This document shows positions 21,191 to 32,343 of a stretch of 64,000 nt of DNA, piece after piece. The notes under the pieces are model-generated. The model was not told the DNA's origin. It saw only the letters and a program-made list of their open reading frames with translations, and did not search any database. How positions within the stretch are numbered: the stretch's first letter is position 1; each line of letters begins with the position of its first letter. The stretch lies in NCBI RefSeq assembly GCF_020382885.2, contig NC_058510.1, positions 1,908,001-1,972,000 on the forward strand. Direction: 5' to 3'. Source of the DNA: Scatophagus argus (Eukaryota; Chordata; Actinopteri; Scatophagidae). The translations under genes were made by a program, and so were the position numbers.

Positions 21191-21759
21191 GACCACTACA
21201 TGCCACTAAATCCCACACACTGAACCGTTAAGTTAAATGCTAATAATTAAATACTAATATTTAAAAGCTAACGGCTTTACTTTGTGAGGATGCAAGACAA
21301 GGAAAGTAGCCTGGAATTCATTTCCGTCATATCTCTTTAAAGCATCTGGTTTTATGGTATGATTCAGTGCATGTGGTTAAAATTAGCAGCTGACTTATCT
21401 GTACACGTACACATTACAAACATTACAACACTGTCAGCAGTGTGGTGGTGGGACTTCACATCAAATGTTTGCTCTGTGCTGCCATCAGGTATGAAAACGT
21501 CTTTGTCTTACTTAAGAATGAGTTGACCCATTAGCTGTGAGGCTGTGTTATTAGATATCCTTTATTAGTTCCACAGAGAAGCTGAGACACTTCACGGTTC
21601 AGTCTTTAACTACCACTGAAACAAATGTACCTTGTGTTTTTTTTTGTTGTTGTTGTTGTTTTCACAATATTTGATGGTGTTTTTAATCTGTAATGATGTG
21701 TGATAATATGTTATATATTTAATATGCAATATTTACATTTTTTATTTACCTATTTTTTG

Positions 21760-21852
21760 GTAGCAGGGACAGAAAGAATTTCACTGCACATTCTACCGTG
21801 TATGATTGTGTGTGTGACAAATAAACCTATCTTGTATCTTGTATCTTGTATG
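21760..21852 (+). repeat. Non-LTR retroelement 3' tail
   Basis: TTTCACTGCACATTCTACCG followed by GTGTGTGACAAATAAA and short CTTGTAT tandem units resembles the end of a widespread vertebrate retroelement class (recalled). No body of the element is visible upstream. Confidence 0.45.
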
Positions 21853-22015
21853 TATACACCAAAAGTCATGAACAGAAAACTGAGATAAAGCTGAGAGCTA
21901 AAAGTAAACAGGGAAGTTGTTTTTTGTTTCTGGTGAGAAGTGTTTGTGTGGGATCTTCACACAGCTCTCTGCAACAAAATGTCTTCATCATGTGGTCCAG
22001 AATTGTGTTTATTTA

Positions 22016-22344
22016 AGTTACTTTATTAATCTCAAGCTGGGAAGTTACTTCTCTGCATTTAACCCATCGCTGACCACACCACACATGCAACATGCAACAT
22101 GCAGTGAAACACACAGGAGCAGTGGGCTGCATCAAGCGCCTGGGGACGTTTGGTTCAGCCCGGGGAGCATTTGGCCCCCGGAGCATATGTTGGGGGTTAA
22201 GTGTCTTGCTCAAGGGCACATCAGCTGGCTAATGGGGGGTGGGGACATTATCAATCCACCACACCTCGACCATCCGGTGGGGGAATCTAACCAGCGACCT
22301 TCCAATCACAAGCCGCTTCTCCAACCTCTAGACTGCGGCTGCCC
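22016..22344 (-). mobile_element. tRNA-derived SINE, minus orientation
   Basis: Read on the minus strand it starts with a tRNA-like head: TCTAGAGGTT in the box A region and GGTTAGATTCC (22282-22292), one base from the box B consensus GGTTCGATTCC. The body carries CTTGAGCAAG-type text seen in teleost SINEs and ends in an AT-rich tail near 22016. Confidence 0.65.
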
Positions 22345-22633
22345 AGGGGAATATCCTCCAAAAACAAAGCTGGTAATACCTTAATACCACTGGAAGGCAA
22401 AAGAAATACCACCGAAAGGAGGCGACCGCTGTCTTAGCCCAAAGGCCGAGAAGTGTCCATGTACTCACTAATATTTCCAACAAGGATAATTAAGACCCAC
22501 AGGCTAACAGTGAGTCATGTGGTGAAATTTCTCTCTGCAAAGTCAATTGCACCCTGATGAGTTTGAGATGCAACAAAATCTGAGTTCCTCACAGGCTGCT
22601 AACAGGAAGAGTGAAGACAATTCAGTATTTTAG

Positions 22634-22641
22634 TCATGTGA
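22634..22641 (+). promoter_or_regulatory. M-box-like element upstream of receptor copy 1
   Basis: TCATGTGA inside the block TATTTTAGTCATGTGATCTG, conserved upstream of each receptor exon 1 and in the orphan flank. TCATGTGA is the M-box type E-box bound by MITF/TFE factors; function here is inferred from position and conservation only. Confidence 0.35.
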
Positions 22642-23055
22642 TCTGTGTTGAAACATGTCTCTTGGCTGTTATATTACAGCAACTTGTCAGGGAAGTGAAC
22701 GTTTAATACCTTTTAAGGATATCCAAAACAACACAGATCTTCTGTATTTATTTGTCAGGTTGCATGTTGCCAAAACCACAACAGATTCCTCACTTGATGC
22801 AGCACAAAGAGTCTCAACAATACAGCAAGTATTCATCTATTGTCACTTTTGTTACATATGCTGGACATACAAGTCATGCAGACTCGTTTGGGAAGGTCAG
22901 ATGTTACTGCTGTTTATGTTTGAGCTTTTTAACTCAGAGAGCAGAGAGATTTTTTGTTTTTTATTTTGAACAAAAGGGAACCTGCTTTAAGACAACATGA
23001 ATGATTTGTTTAAAAGATGCTTTGATTAAAATCTTGAGACGTTTCTTCAGTTCAG

Positions 23056-25714
23056 ATGCAGATGATGAGGGTCACTGCAGTCGTGTCTGTGAATGTGCTG
23101 ACAGCCAACATGTTACTGAGTGTCTTCTTTGTTTCAGGTGAGCTGTTTGTTCTGTCACTTTGATTCGGACACGTTAATCATTAACAATCTGAAATAAAGC
23201 AGGAAGAGCAGTGCACACAGAGTTACTTTTACCAGCTGTTCATATTCTGACTGAAAAGTCATGTTTTACACACAACAGCAAAGCAACAAGCTGCTGCTTT
23301 GTGTATCATGAGTGTATTTGAGATTTGTCACACATTTAGTTAACGGGGCAGTTGTGGATCAGCGGTTAGGGTGTCGGCCCCGTAACCGGTGGATCGCTGG
23401 TTCGATTCCCCGTACTGGTGCCCATGGCTGAGGTACCCTTGAGCAAGGTACCTAACCCCCACTGCTCCCCGGGCGCTGCACGTGGTCGCCCACTGCCCCG
23501 GGTTTGCTGTGTGTGTGTGTGCACGTCACTTGGGTGGGTTAAATGCAGAGCATGAATTTTGTTGGAGTGAGTTCCCTCCAATGACAAAATATGTCACTAT
23601 TCTATTCACTATTCTATTCTATTCTAACGATGAAACTCATTTTACAGGTGTTTTGGCTGCTTGTCCTGGCAATTCACCCCTCTTCATTACTGCACCAAAG
23701 AAGATGGAAGCACTGAATGGATCTTGTTTGCAAATCCCATGTAACTTTACATTTCGATCAGAACAAGAGTTTGACAGCAAGAGAGAAACCTTTGGAGTGT
23801 GGATTAAAAGTAACCCAAATTTTGGCAGCAAACCAGACAATGTGATCTTCAACAGCAGTGAGACAAATAACACCTATCCAATGAGGATTACTGGAAACCT
23901 GAGTGAGAAAGACTGCACCACTCTGTTTTCCAGTTTATTAACAAGGTACACAGACACGTACTACTTCAGAGCTGAGAATCGACCACTTGTGGTGACAGAT
24001 ATTTGTGATCCTGTTGAAATAAGAGTTCAAGGTAAGTTTTGTTTCAGTCTGTCAGTCTGTCATGTTGTTGTTTTTCTCTTTGTCACGAATCTAAACTCTG
24101 ATTAAACACTGAGTCTGCTGTTACGCTTTGACATTAAAACGGTCAAACTTTGGCAAAGCACAGATTCTCCTCCGAGGCCCAGAATTGAGATCTCAGGTGA
24201 GATCTCAGGTGATCTGAAGGAGGAGCAGTCTGTCACTATAACCTGCTCAGCTGTCACTCCCTGTCCACACTCCCCTCCTCAACTCACCTGGAGTCTCCAA
24301 CAAGACGCTCGCAACAACATGGAGGAAAACGCAGATGGAACCTTTACAACTAAAATCCAGGAGACCATCACTCTGTCAGACCAACATGATGGAAACAACA
24401 TCACCTGTTCTGCCACATATCCTGTGAATGAAGGAAAAGATGTCAGGACGGCCCAGGAGACAAAGACTCTCAGTGTGTCATGTGAGACAACCAGAGTTTG
24501 TTTCCTGTCAGCACATGATGATGTCATCTGGCTTTAATGAATAAAGTTCATCTCACATTTGTCCTCAGATGCTCCCAAGGACACCTCAGTGTCCATCAGT
24601 CCATCAGGTTTGGTGTCAGCAGGTAGCTGGGTGAACCTGACCTGCTCCAGCAGAGCCAAGCCTCCTGTCAGCTTCAGCTGGTTCAGGATCAGCAAAGATG
24701 GACCCACGTTGGTATCTGAAGGACACTTTTACAGCTTTAATGTGACAGAAGGAGGAGTTTATTACTGCGTGGCCACAAATGAGCTTGGCAATCACTCATC
24801 AATATTCCGTATTGATATTGAAGGTAAATACTGAACTGAGATGAATCTTTTGGTTTTGTTTTGTTTTTTGTTTTTTTTGGTTTAGCAGCAAATTATTTTT
24901 TGCTTTTGTTTGAAATAAGTATTGAAATAAAAGAGAAAAGTGTAGAACCAAACAGCATAACAAGTGGTGTTTGGACATCATTCATTGATGAATAAAATGT
25001 GCTTTGTTCATTAAATTTAGTTTTGTGAGGACGCCGTGATGCACAGATGCTCTGAAAGATGCTCACTTGAGTCAATTTGACTTCCAGCGTTTTATGGTAG
25101 AAATTTTATTTTGGTTTATGAGGAAAGACCAACATGCTTAAGGTTGTGGTTTGTGGTGTAGTTTACATTAACAGGAGGAATTAAAGTTCAGCAGTAACTT
25201 AGTAACTCAGTAAGTTTTTCCATGAAGGAGAAGGTGACCATGAAGGTCTCATTGCAGGTCCTCCAAAGTCGTTTGGGGTTAACGTCTACGTTACAGTGAA
25301 GATCCTGGGCATCATAATGCTCTACAGTACACTCTTCATCTTTGAGGGGTGAGACTAACTTTTCTATGATATGACGACTTGCAGCTCAAGTTTAGAGTTC
25401 ATCTTTCACTCACGTCTGTTCATTCCATCTCCTTTTCTGTCAGGTGCTTTAGATGGAGATGCTGCCACAAACCAGTGAAGGTAAGCCAGTAGACGAGGAC
25501 AGGTGCATTATTCTTTGAACAGTAAGCTGAGCTAATCTCACTTCATATTGGGCTTCAATTTAGCAAGACGAGCTCCAGGTGCTGCTGGCATTTCTCTTTC
25601 AGCAGCATTAAACTCACTGCAGAGCTCTAACTCTCTCCGTGTGTTGTTTCATTTCATCAGGAGGAAGTCGAAGCAGACTACGTCAACAGAGTGATTGAGA
25701 TTCAAGCGTCATGA
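23056..25714 (+). CDS. Siglec/CD22-like receptor copy 1, putative activating type
   Basis: Type I immunoglobulin-superfamily receptor, probably a sialic-acid-binding lectin of leukocytes. Seven exons give 406 aa: 23056-23137 (signal peptide), 23648-24031 (V-set), 24164-24481 (C2-set), 24569-24823 (C2-set), 25258-25348 (transmembrane), 25444-25480 and 25661-25714 (tail). Ig exons are phase 1, as in the family. The V domain has the Siglec-type CLQIPC and DYYF-like YYFRAEN motif; the Arg after YYF aligns with the sialic-acid-binding Arg of Siglecs. Exon 3 has the extra Cys (TPC) expected to pair with IPC of the V domain. The transmembrane segment VYVTVKILGIIMLYS carries a Lys, as in receptors that pair with DAP12-type adaptors. 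The tail has no ITIM but contains DYVN, a possible Grb2-type YxN site. Intron 1 holds a SINE. Expression is unproven, but every frame and splice site is intact. Confidence 0.85.
23346..23624 (+). mobile_element. tRNA-derived SINE in intron 1 of receptor copy 1
   Basis: A tRNA-like head with a perfect box B GGTTCGATTCC (23399-23409), a body with CCTTGAGCAAGGTACC, and an (ATTCT)-type tail. It is flanked by TAACG on both sides (23341-23345 and 23625-23629), a probable short target-site duplication. Copies 2 and 4 have an uninterrupted TTAACGATGAAACTC at the same place, so they preserve the empty site. Confidence 0.8.
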
Positions 25715-25964
25715 AGGACAAGAGAAAGACATGTCCACCATGAATGGAATGTGTCTCTGTCTTAAATCTGAAATGACTCTGGAGATGATCAGTGAGATGA
25801 ACAAATGATGGAGTACAAATGGGACAGATGATTGTTTTTAGCACAAATATATACTGCAGCTTCATTGTTAGTTTGCCTGTGATTGAGCTGATTTATGTCA
25901 TTCTTACACTTCCTGTTACATTTTTCTTTGCCTCAGTGGTTCTTTGCATGTAAAAATGAAGTGA

Positions 25965-25970
25965 AATAAA
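25965..25970 (+). terminator. Poly(A) signal of receptor copy 1
   Basis: AATAAA about 250 bases after the stop codon. The same position is kept in copy 3 (32247-32252); copy 2 has AATAAA at 30293-30298 in a locally altered sequence. Confidence 0.6.
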
Positions 25971-26061
25971 GTCGATTCAAATGAAGCAGAAAGTGTGAGG
26001 GAGTTTTATTAATGCCAACATTAAATCATATTAATGATCATGTGTTTTGTATGTGAAATGT

Positions 26062-26385
26062 AAAAGAGCACAGAGGACCAAAGAACAGCACAGAAGATTG
26101 AGGGATTACAGAAGAAAGAACAGCACAGAACGCAGGGAAGGCAGCTCATATGGGAAACACAGTAAGATAGGAAACGTGGCAGATCCAGGGAACACAGGGA
26201 GCACAGAACGCAGGGAACGCAGAAACCTGAAAACGCACAGGGACAGGACAGGTATATAAATGAGGAGGTAGCAAGACACAGGTGAGACCAACAGGGGACG
26301 AGCATACAATCAGAAAAGGAGGGAAAACAGACAAAGACGGCAAACGAAAAGCTAAACGGACTACAAGGGGAGAAAAACTACAAAA
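26062..26385 (-). repeat. Dispersed repeat in receptor spacer (unit 1)
   Basis: Purine-rich sequence whose minus strand (CACCTGTGTCTTGCTACCTC, TTATATACCTGTCC) resembles the repeat family seen near 18.2 kb. Nearly identical copies follow receptor copy 2 (about 30393-30716) and copy 3 (about 32344-32668), so it was duplicated with the genes. The open frames it contains are not genes. Confidence 0.55.
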
Positions 26386-26392
26386 GATGGTT

Positions 26393-26512
26393 TATTCATT
26401 CATTCATTGTCTTTACAGCTTATCCATCAGGGTCGTGGGGGGACTGGAGCCCATCCCAGCTGACTGCGGGCCAGAGGTGGGGTACACCCTGGACTGATCG
26501 CCAGCCAATTGA
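26393..26512 (+). repeat. Short dispersed repeat in spacer (unit 1)
   Basis: TTCATTCATTGTCTTTACAG then GGACTGGAGCCCATCCCAGC and GGTACACCCTGGACTG are hallmarks of a repeat very common in fish genomes (recalled). Copies recur at about 30800-30925 and 32674-32800. Confidence 0.6.
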
Positions 26513-26689
26513 AGGACGAAAAAATGGTTTACCATTTGGGTTAATCAGCTGTGGGCATCAGTGGTGGTTAAGATTAGAGACGCTTTGAGCTTTCAGTTCC
26601 TGTTTTGCTGCTGCCTTTGCAGTAGCGTCTACGTTAGCGTTGCCCTGTTAAACTGGCTGTTGTTAGTGTGAGCATCACATTCACATCTT

Positions 26690-27130
26690 GCAAGCTGTGT
26701 TGGAAGCTGAACAGCCTACAACAACTCAGAGTGCGACTGGTTTGCCCGGTGATGTTAGAAATTGTCTGCTTTGCCACAAAACGCCATAATCATGTGCCAT
26801 CCAAAAGGCATATCTGTTGTTTGTCTGGATGTTAACCGTTTTGGTCCTTGCCAGTTTACATTAGGGCTTTAAAGACTGATGTGTATGTTGACAAAGTGGT
26901 TGCCCACAGTTGTGCGGTTTTTGCTTCAAAGTGAGCCACCACAGTGAATCCAGTTTGATTCCTCCCTGTCTCTGCTTCATGTGAAGCCAATTCATCCACA
27001 AACAGGTTCAGGTCTGGATTAGACAGCAGTGTTCGCTGTACATGTGCTCCAGGGAAGCAAACGTCTCTTTCTCTGCCTCTTCAGTCACAGTCACTTTATC
27101 TTTTGCTGTTAGGTCTTGTTCATGAGCAGC
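26690..27130 (-). repeat. Endogenous-retrovirus pol relic (unit 1 spacer)
   Basis: The minus strand encodes, in broken frames, sequence resembling the connection and RNase H part of a retroviral pol protein. The RNase H strand motif survives as RYAFWMAHDYGVLW in the unit 3 copy, but the usual preceding catalytic Asp is replaced and stops interrupt the rest. It is an inert fossil carried along by the receptor duplication. Confidence 0.55.
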
Positions 27131-27432
27131 TGCAGGTAGAAGTGCCTCAGTTTCCCCAAAATGATGTGATTCCATGGAGGCTCAGTACCTGTTAACTATC
27201 AATACCTCATTATATGTTGCCATACATTTTCTTAAATATGTCATCATTGTGATTAACATAATATTTACCACAAGAAAAAATAAGACATACAGGCTAACAG
27301 TGAGTTATGTGGTGAAAATAATCTCTGAGAAGTCATTTGCACTCTGGACAGTTTAAGATGCACAAAAGCTGAGTTCCTCATTCACAGTTTGCTAACAAGA
27401 CGAATGATAAAGATTATTATTGAGTATTTTAG

Positions 27433-27440
27433 TCATGTGA
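27433..27440 (+). promoter_or_regulatory. M-box-like element upstream of receptor copy 2
   Basis: TCATGTGA, 219 bases before the start codon, in the same conserved block as in the other copies. Confidence 0.35.
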
Positions 27441-27658
27441 TCTGTAGGTTGAACCACATCTGTTTGCACAGCAACAACTTGTCAGAGAAGTGCGTTGATT
27501 GGTCTGCTGAAACTCACAAACTGCCTGATTTAAAACAAACCGTTTCTCCGTTTCAGCTGCAGACTCGTTTGGTAAAGTCAAATGTTCCTGCTGTGCTTGT
27601 TTCAACTTTAAAACTCAAAGAGGTTTTTGTTTTATTTTGCTGTGTTTCTTCAGTTCAG

Positions 27659-30030
27659 ATGCAGATGATGAGGGTCACTGCAGTCGTGTCTGTGAATGTG
27701 CTGACAGCCAACATGTTACTGAGTGTCTTCTTTGTTTCAGGTGAGCTGTTTGTTCTGTCACTTTGATTCGGACACGTTAATCATTAACAATCTGAAATAA
27801 AGCAGGAAGAGCAGTGCACACAGAGTTACTTTTACCAGCTGTTCATATTCTGACTGAAAAGTCATGTTTTACACACAACAGCAAAGCAACAAGCTGCTGC
27901 TTTGTGCATCATGAGTGTATCATGCAGATTTGTCACACATTTAGTTAACGATGAAACTCATTTTACAGGTGTTTTGGATGCTTGTCCTAAGCCAGCACAC
28001 CTCCTCATTACTGCACCAAAGAAGATGGAAGCACTGAGTGGATCTTGTTTGCAAATCCCATGTAACTTTACATTTCGATCAGAACAAGAGTTTGACGGCA
28101 GCAGAAAAACCTTTGGAGTGTGGATTAAAAGTAACCCATATTTTGGCAGCACACCAGGCAATGTGATCTTCAACAGCAGTGGGACAGTTAACACCTATCC
28201 AATGAGGATTACTGGAAACCTGAGTGAGAAAGACTGCACCACTCTGTTTTCCAGTTTATTAACAAGTTACACAGACACGTACTACTTCAGAGCTGAGAAT
28301 CGACCACTTGTGGTGACAGATATTTGTGATCCTGTTGAAATAAGAGTTCAAGGTAAGTTTTGTTTCAGTCTGTCAGTCTGTCATGTTGTTGTTTTTCTCT
28401 TTGTCACGAATCTAAACTCTGATTAAACACTGAGTCTGCTGTTACGCTTTGACATTAAAACGGTCAAACTTTGGCAAAGCACAGATTCTCCTCCGAGGCC
28501 CAGAATTGAGATCTCAGGTGAGATCTCAGGTGATCTGAAGGAGGAGCAGTCTGTCACTATAACCTGCTCAGCTGTCACTCCCTGTCCACACTCCCCTCCT
28601 CAACTCACCTGGAGTCTCCAACAAGACGCTCACAACAACATGGAGGAAAACGCAAATGGAACCTTTACAACTAAAATCCAGGAGACCATCACTCTGTCAG
28701 ACCAACATGATGGAAACAACATCACCTGTTCTGCCACATATCCTGTGAATGAAGGAAAAGATGTCAGGACGGCCCAGGAGACAAAGACTCTCAGTGTGTC
28801 ATGTGAGACAACCAGAGTTTGTTTCCTGTCAGCACATGATGATGTCATCTGGCTTTAATGAATAAAGTTCATCTCACATTTGTCCTCAGATGCTCCCAAG
28901 GACACCTCAGTGTCCATCAGTCCATCAGGTTTGGTGTCAGCAGGTAGCTGGGTGAACCTGACCTGCTCCAGCAGAGCCAAGCCTCCTGTCAGCTTCAGCT
29001 GGTTCAGGATCAGCAAAGATGGACCCACGTTGGTATCTGAAGGACACTTTTACAGCTTTAACGTGACAGAAGGAGGAGTTTATTACTGCGTGGCCACAAA
29101 TGAGCTTGGCAGCCAAACAACATCAATTAATATTGAAGGTAAATACTGAACTGAGATGAATCTTTTGGTTTTGTTTTGTTTTTTGTTTTTTTTTGGTTTA
29201 GCAGCAAATTATTTTTTGCTTTTGTTTGAAATAAGTATTGAAATAAAAGAGAAAAGTGTAGAACCAAACAGCATAACAAGTGGTGTTTGGACATCATTGA
29301 TTGATGAATAAAATGTGCTTTGTTCATTAAATTTAGTTTTGTGAGGACGCCGTGATGCACAGATGCTCTGAAAGATGCTCACTTGAGTCAATTTGACTTC
29401 CAACGTTTTATGTTAGAAATTTTATTTTGGTTTATGAGGAAAGACCAACATGCTTAAGGTTGTGGTTTGTGGTGTAGTTTACATTAACAGGAGGAATTAA
29501 AGTTCAGCAGTAACTTAGTAACTCAGTAAGTTTTTCCATGAAGGAGAAGGTGACCATGAAGGTCTCATTGCAGGTCCTCCAAAGTCGTTTGGGGTTAACG
29601 TCTACGTTACAGTGAAGATCCTGGGCATCATAATGCTCTACAGTACACTCTTCATCTTTGAGGGGTGAGACTAACTTTTCTGTGATATGACGACTTGCAG
29701 CTCAAGTTTAGAGTTCATCTTTCACTCACGTCTGTTCATTCCATCTCCTTTTCTGTCAGGTGCTTTAGATGGAGATGCTGCCACAAACCAGTGAAGGTAA
29801 GCCAGTAGACGAGGACAGGTGCATTATTCTTTGAACAGTAAGCTGAGCTAATCTCACTTCATATTGGGCTTCAATTTAGCAAGACGAGCTCCAGGTGCTG
29901 CTGGCATTTCTCTTTCAGCAGCATTAAACTCACTGCAGAGCTCTAACTCTCTCTGTGTGTTGTTTCATTTCATCAGGAGGCAGTCGAAGCAGACGACGTC
30001 AACAGAGTGATTGAGATTCAAGCGTCATGA
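27659..30030 (+). CDS. Siglec/CD22-like receptor copy 2, putative activating type
   Basis: Same seven-exon structure as copy 1, 404 aa: 27659-27740, 27969-28352, 28485-28802, 28890-29138, 29574-29664, 29760-29796, 29977-30030. Leader, both C2-set exons and introns are nearly identical to copy 1, while the V-set exon differs at about 20 bases by eye. The YYFRAEN arginine is kept. The third Ig exon is two codons shorter at its end. The transmembrane Lys is kept, but the tail tyrosine of copy 1 is Asp here (ADDVN instead of ADYVN), so the tail has no tyrosine motif. It probably signals, if at all, only through an adaptor. All frames and splice sites are intact. Confidence 0.85.
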
Positions 30031-30392
30031 AGGACAAGAGAAAGACATGTCCACCATGAATGGAATGTTTCTCTGTCTTAAATCTGAAAAGACTCTGGAG
30101 ATGATCAGTGAGATGAACAAATGATGGACTACAAATGGGACAGATGATTGTTTTTAGCACAAATATATACTGCAGCTTCATTGTTAGTTTGCCTGTGATT
30201 GAGCTGATTTATGTCATTCTTACACTTCCTGTTACATTTTTCTTTGCCTCAGTGGTTCTTTGCATGTAAAAATGTCTGATTTCCAAGGGAGAAATAAATG
30301 AATCGATTCAAATGAAGCAGAAAGTGTGAGGGAGTTTTATTAATGCCAACATTAAATCATATTAATGATCATGTGTTTTGTATGTGAAATGT

Positions 30393-30925
30393 AAAAGAGC
30401 ACAGAGGACCAAAGAACAGCACAGAAGATTGAGGGATTACAGAAGAAAGAACAGCACAGAACGCAGGGAAGGCAGCTCATATGGGGAACACAGTAAGATA
30501 GGAAACGTGGCAGATCCAGGGAACACAGGGAGCACAGAACGCAGGGAACGCAGAAACCTGAAAACGCACAGGGACAGGACAGGTATATAAATGAGGAGGT
30601 AGCAAGACACAGGTGAGACCAACAGGGGACGAGCATACAATCAGAAAAGGAGGGAAAACAGACAAAGACGGCAAACGAAAAGCTAAACGGACTACAAGGG
30701 GAGAAAAACTACAAAATGAAACATGAAATGAAACGTTTCAAACTCATGGCCTTTGCTATACGTCAACTTAGCACACAAACATAAAATTATGTAAAAATGG
30801 TTTATTCATTCATTCATTGTCTTTACAGCTTATCCATCAGGGTCACTGGGGGACTGGAGCCCATCCCAGCTGACTGCGGGCCAGAGGTGGGGTACACCCT
30901 GGACTGGTCGCCAGCCAATTGAAGG
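30393..30925. repeat. Duplicated spacer repeats after receptor copy 2
   Basis: Second copies of the two dispersed repeats described at 26.06-26.51 kb. About 80 bases of AT-rich sequence (roughly 30715-30796) are present here and absent from the other two spacers. Confidence 0.6.
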
Positions 30926-31094
30926 ACGAAAAATGGTTTACCATTTGGGTTAATCAGCTGTGGACATCAGTGGTGGGTAAGCTTAGAGACACTTTGAGCT
31001 TTCAGTTCCTGTTTTGCTGCTGCCTTTGCAGTAGCGTCTACGTTAGCGTTGCCCTGTTAAACTGGCTGTTGTTAGTGTGAGCATCACATTCACT

Positions 31095-31996
31095 AAATAA
31101 ATGCTGAACTGAGATGAATCTTTTGGTTTTGTTTTTGTTTTTTTGTTTTTTTGTTTTTTTGGTTTAGCAGCAAATTATTTTTTGCTTTTGTTTGAAATAA
31201 GTATTGAAATAAAAGGGAAAAGTGTAGAACCAAACATCATAACAAGTGGTGTTTGGACATCATTCATTGATGAATAAAATGTGCTTTGTTCATTAAATTT
31301 AGTTTTGTGAGGACGCCGTGATGCACAGATGCTCTGAAAGATGCTCACTTGAGTCAATTTGACTTCCAACGTTTTATGGTAGAAATTTTATTTTGGTTTA
31401 TGAGGAAAGACCAACATGCTTAAGGTTGTGGTTTGTGGTGTAGTTTACATTAACAGGAGGAATTAAAGTTCAGCAGTAACTTAGTAACTCAGTAAGTTTT
31501 TCCATGAAGGAGAAGGTGACCATGAAGGTCTTATTGCAGGTCCTCCAAAGTCGTTTGGGGTTAACGTCTACGTTACAGTGAAGATCCTGGGCATCATAAT
31601 GCTCTACAGTACACTCTTCATCTTTGAGGGGTGAGACTAACTTTTCTATGATATGACGACTTGCAGCTCAAGTTTAGAGTTCATCTTTCACTCACGTCTG
31701 TTCATTCCATCTCCTTTTCTGTCAGGTGCTTTAGATGGAGATGCTGCCACAAACCAGTGAAGGTAAGCCAGTAGACGAGGACAGGTGCATTATTCTTTGA
31801 ACAGTAAGCTGAGCTAATCTCACTTCATATTGGGCTTCAATTTAGCAAGACGAGCTCCAGGTGCTGCTGGCATTTCTCTTTCAGCAGCATTAAACTCACT
31901 GCAGAGCTCTAACTCTCTCCGTGTGTTGTTTCATTTCATCAGGAGGCAGTCGAAGCAGACGACGTCAACAGAGTGATTGAGATTCAAGCGTCATGA
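31095..31996 (+). pseudogene. Receptor copy 3: truncated, transmembrane and tail exons only
   Basis: Spacer sequence ending in CATTCAC (31094) is joined directly to the start of intron 4 (CTGAACTGAGATGAATC). The transmembrane exon (31540-31630) and tail exons (31726-31762, 31943-31996) follow with intact splice sites and frame, and the tail reads ADDVN as in copy 2. Leader, V-set and C2-set exons and the upstream region are gone, matching a deletion of roughly 2.4 kb from a complete unit. It cannot make a receptor alone; its exons could be used as alternative 3' exons by copy 2 transcripts, which is speculative. Confidence 0.8.
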
Positions 31997-32343
31997 AGGA
32001 CAAGAGAAAGACATGTCCACCATTAATGGAATGTTTCTCTGTCTTAAATCTGAAAAGACTCTGGAGATGATCAGTGAGATGAACAAATGATGGAGTACAA
32101 ATGGGACAGATGATTGTTTTTAGCACAAATATATACTGCAGCTTCATTGTTAGTTTGCCTGTGATTGAGCTGATTTATGTCATTCTTACACTTCCTGTTA
32201 CATTTTTCTTTGCCTCAGTGGTTCTTTGCATGTAAAAATGAAGTGAAATAAAGTCGATTCAAATGAAGCAGAAAGTGTGAGGGAGTTTTATTAATGCCAA
32301 CATTAAATCATATTAATGATCATGTGTTTTGTATGTGAAATGT

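Noticed and set aside
26021-26343. Cys/Leu-rich frames repeated in three spacers (also 30352-30674 and 32303-32625)
   Set aside because: They lie in a dispersed repeat, overlap in several frames at once and are explained by the duplicated spacer.
27389-27766. 125-codon frame before receptor copy 2 (and 33670-34047 before copy 4)
   Set aside because: Upstream flank plus exon 1 read through the donor; the real start is the Met of the leader exon.
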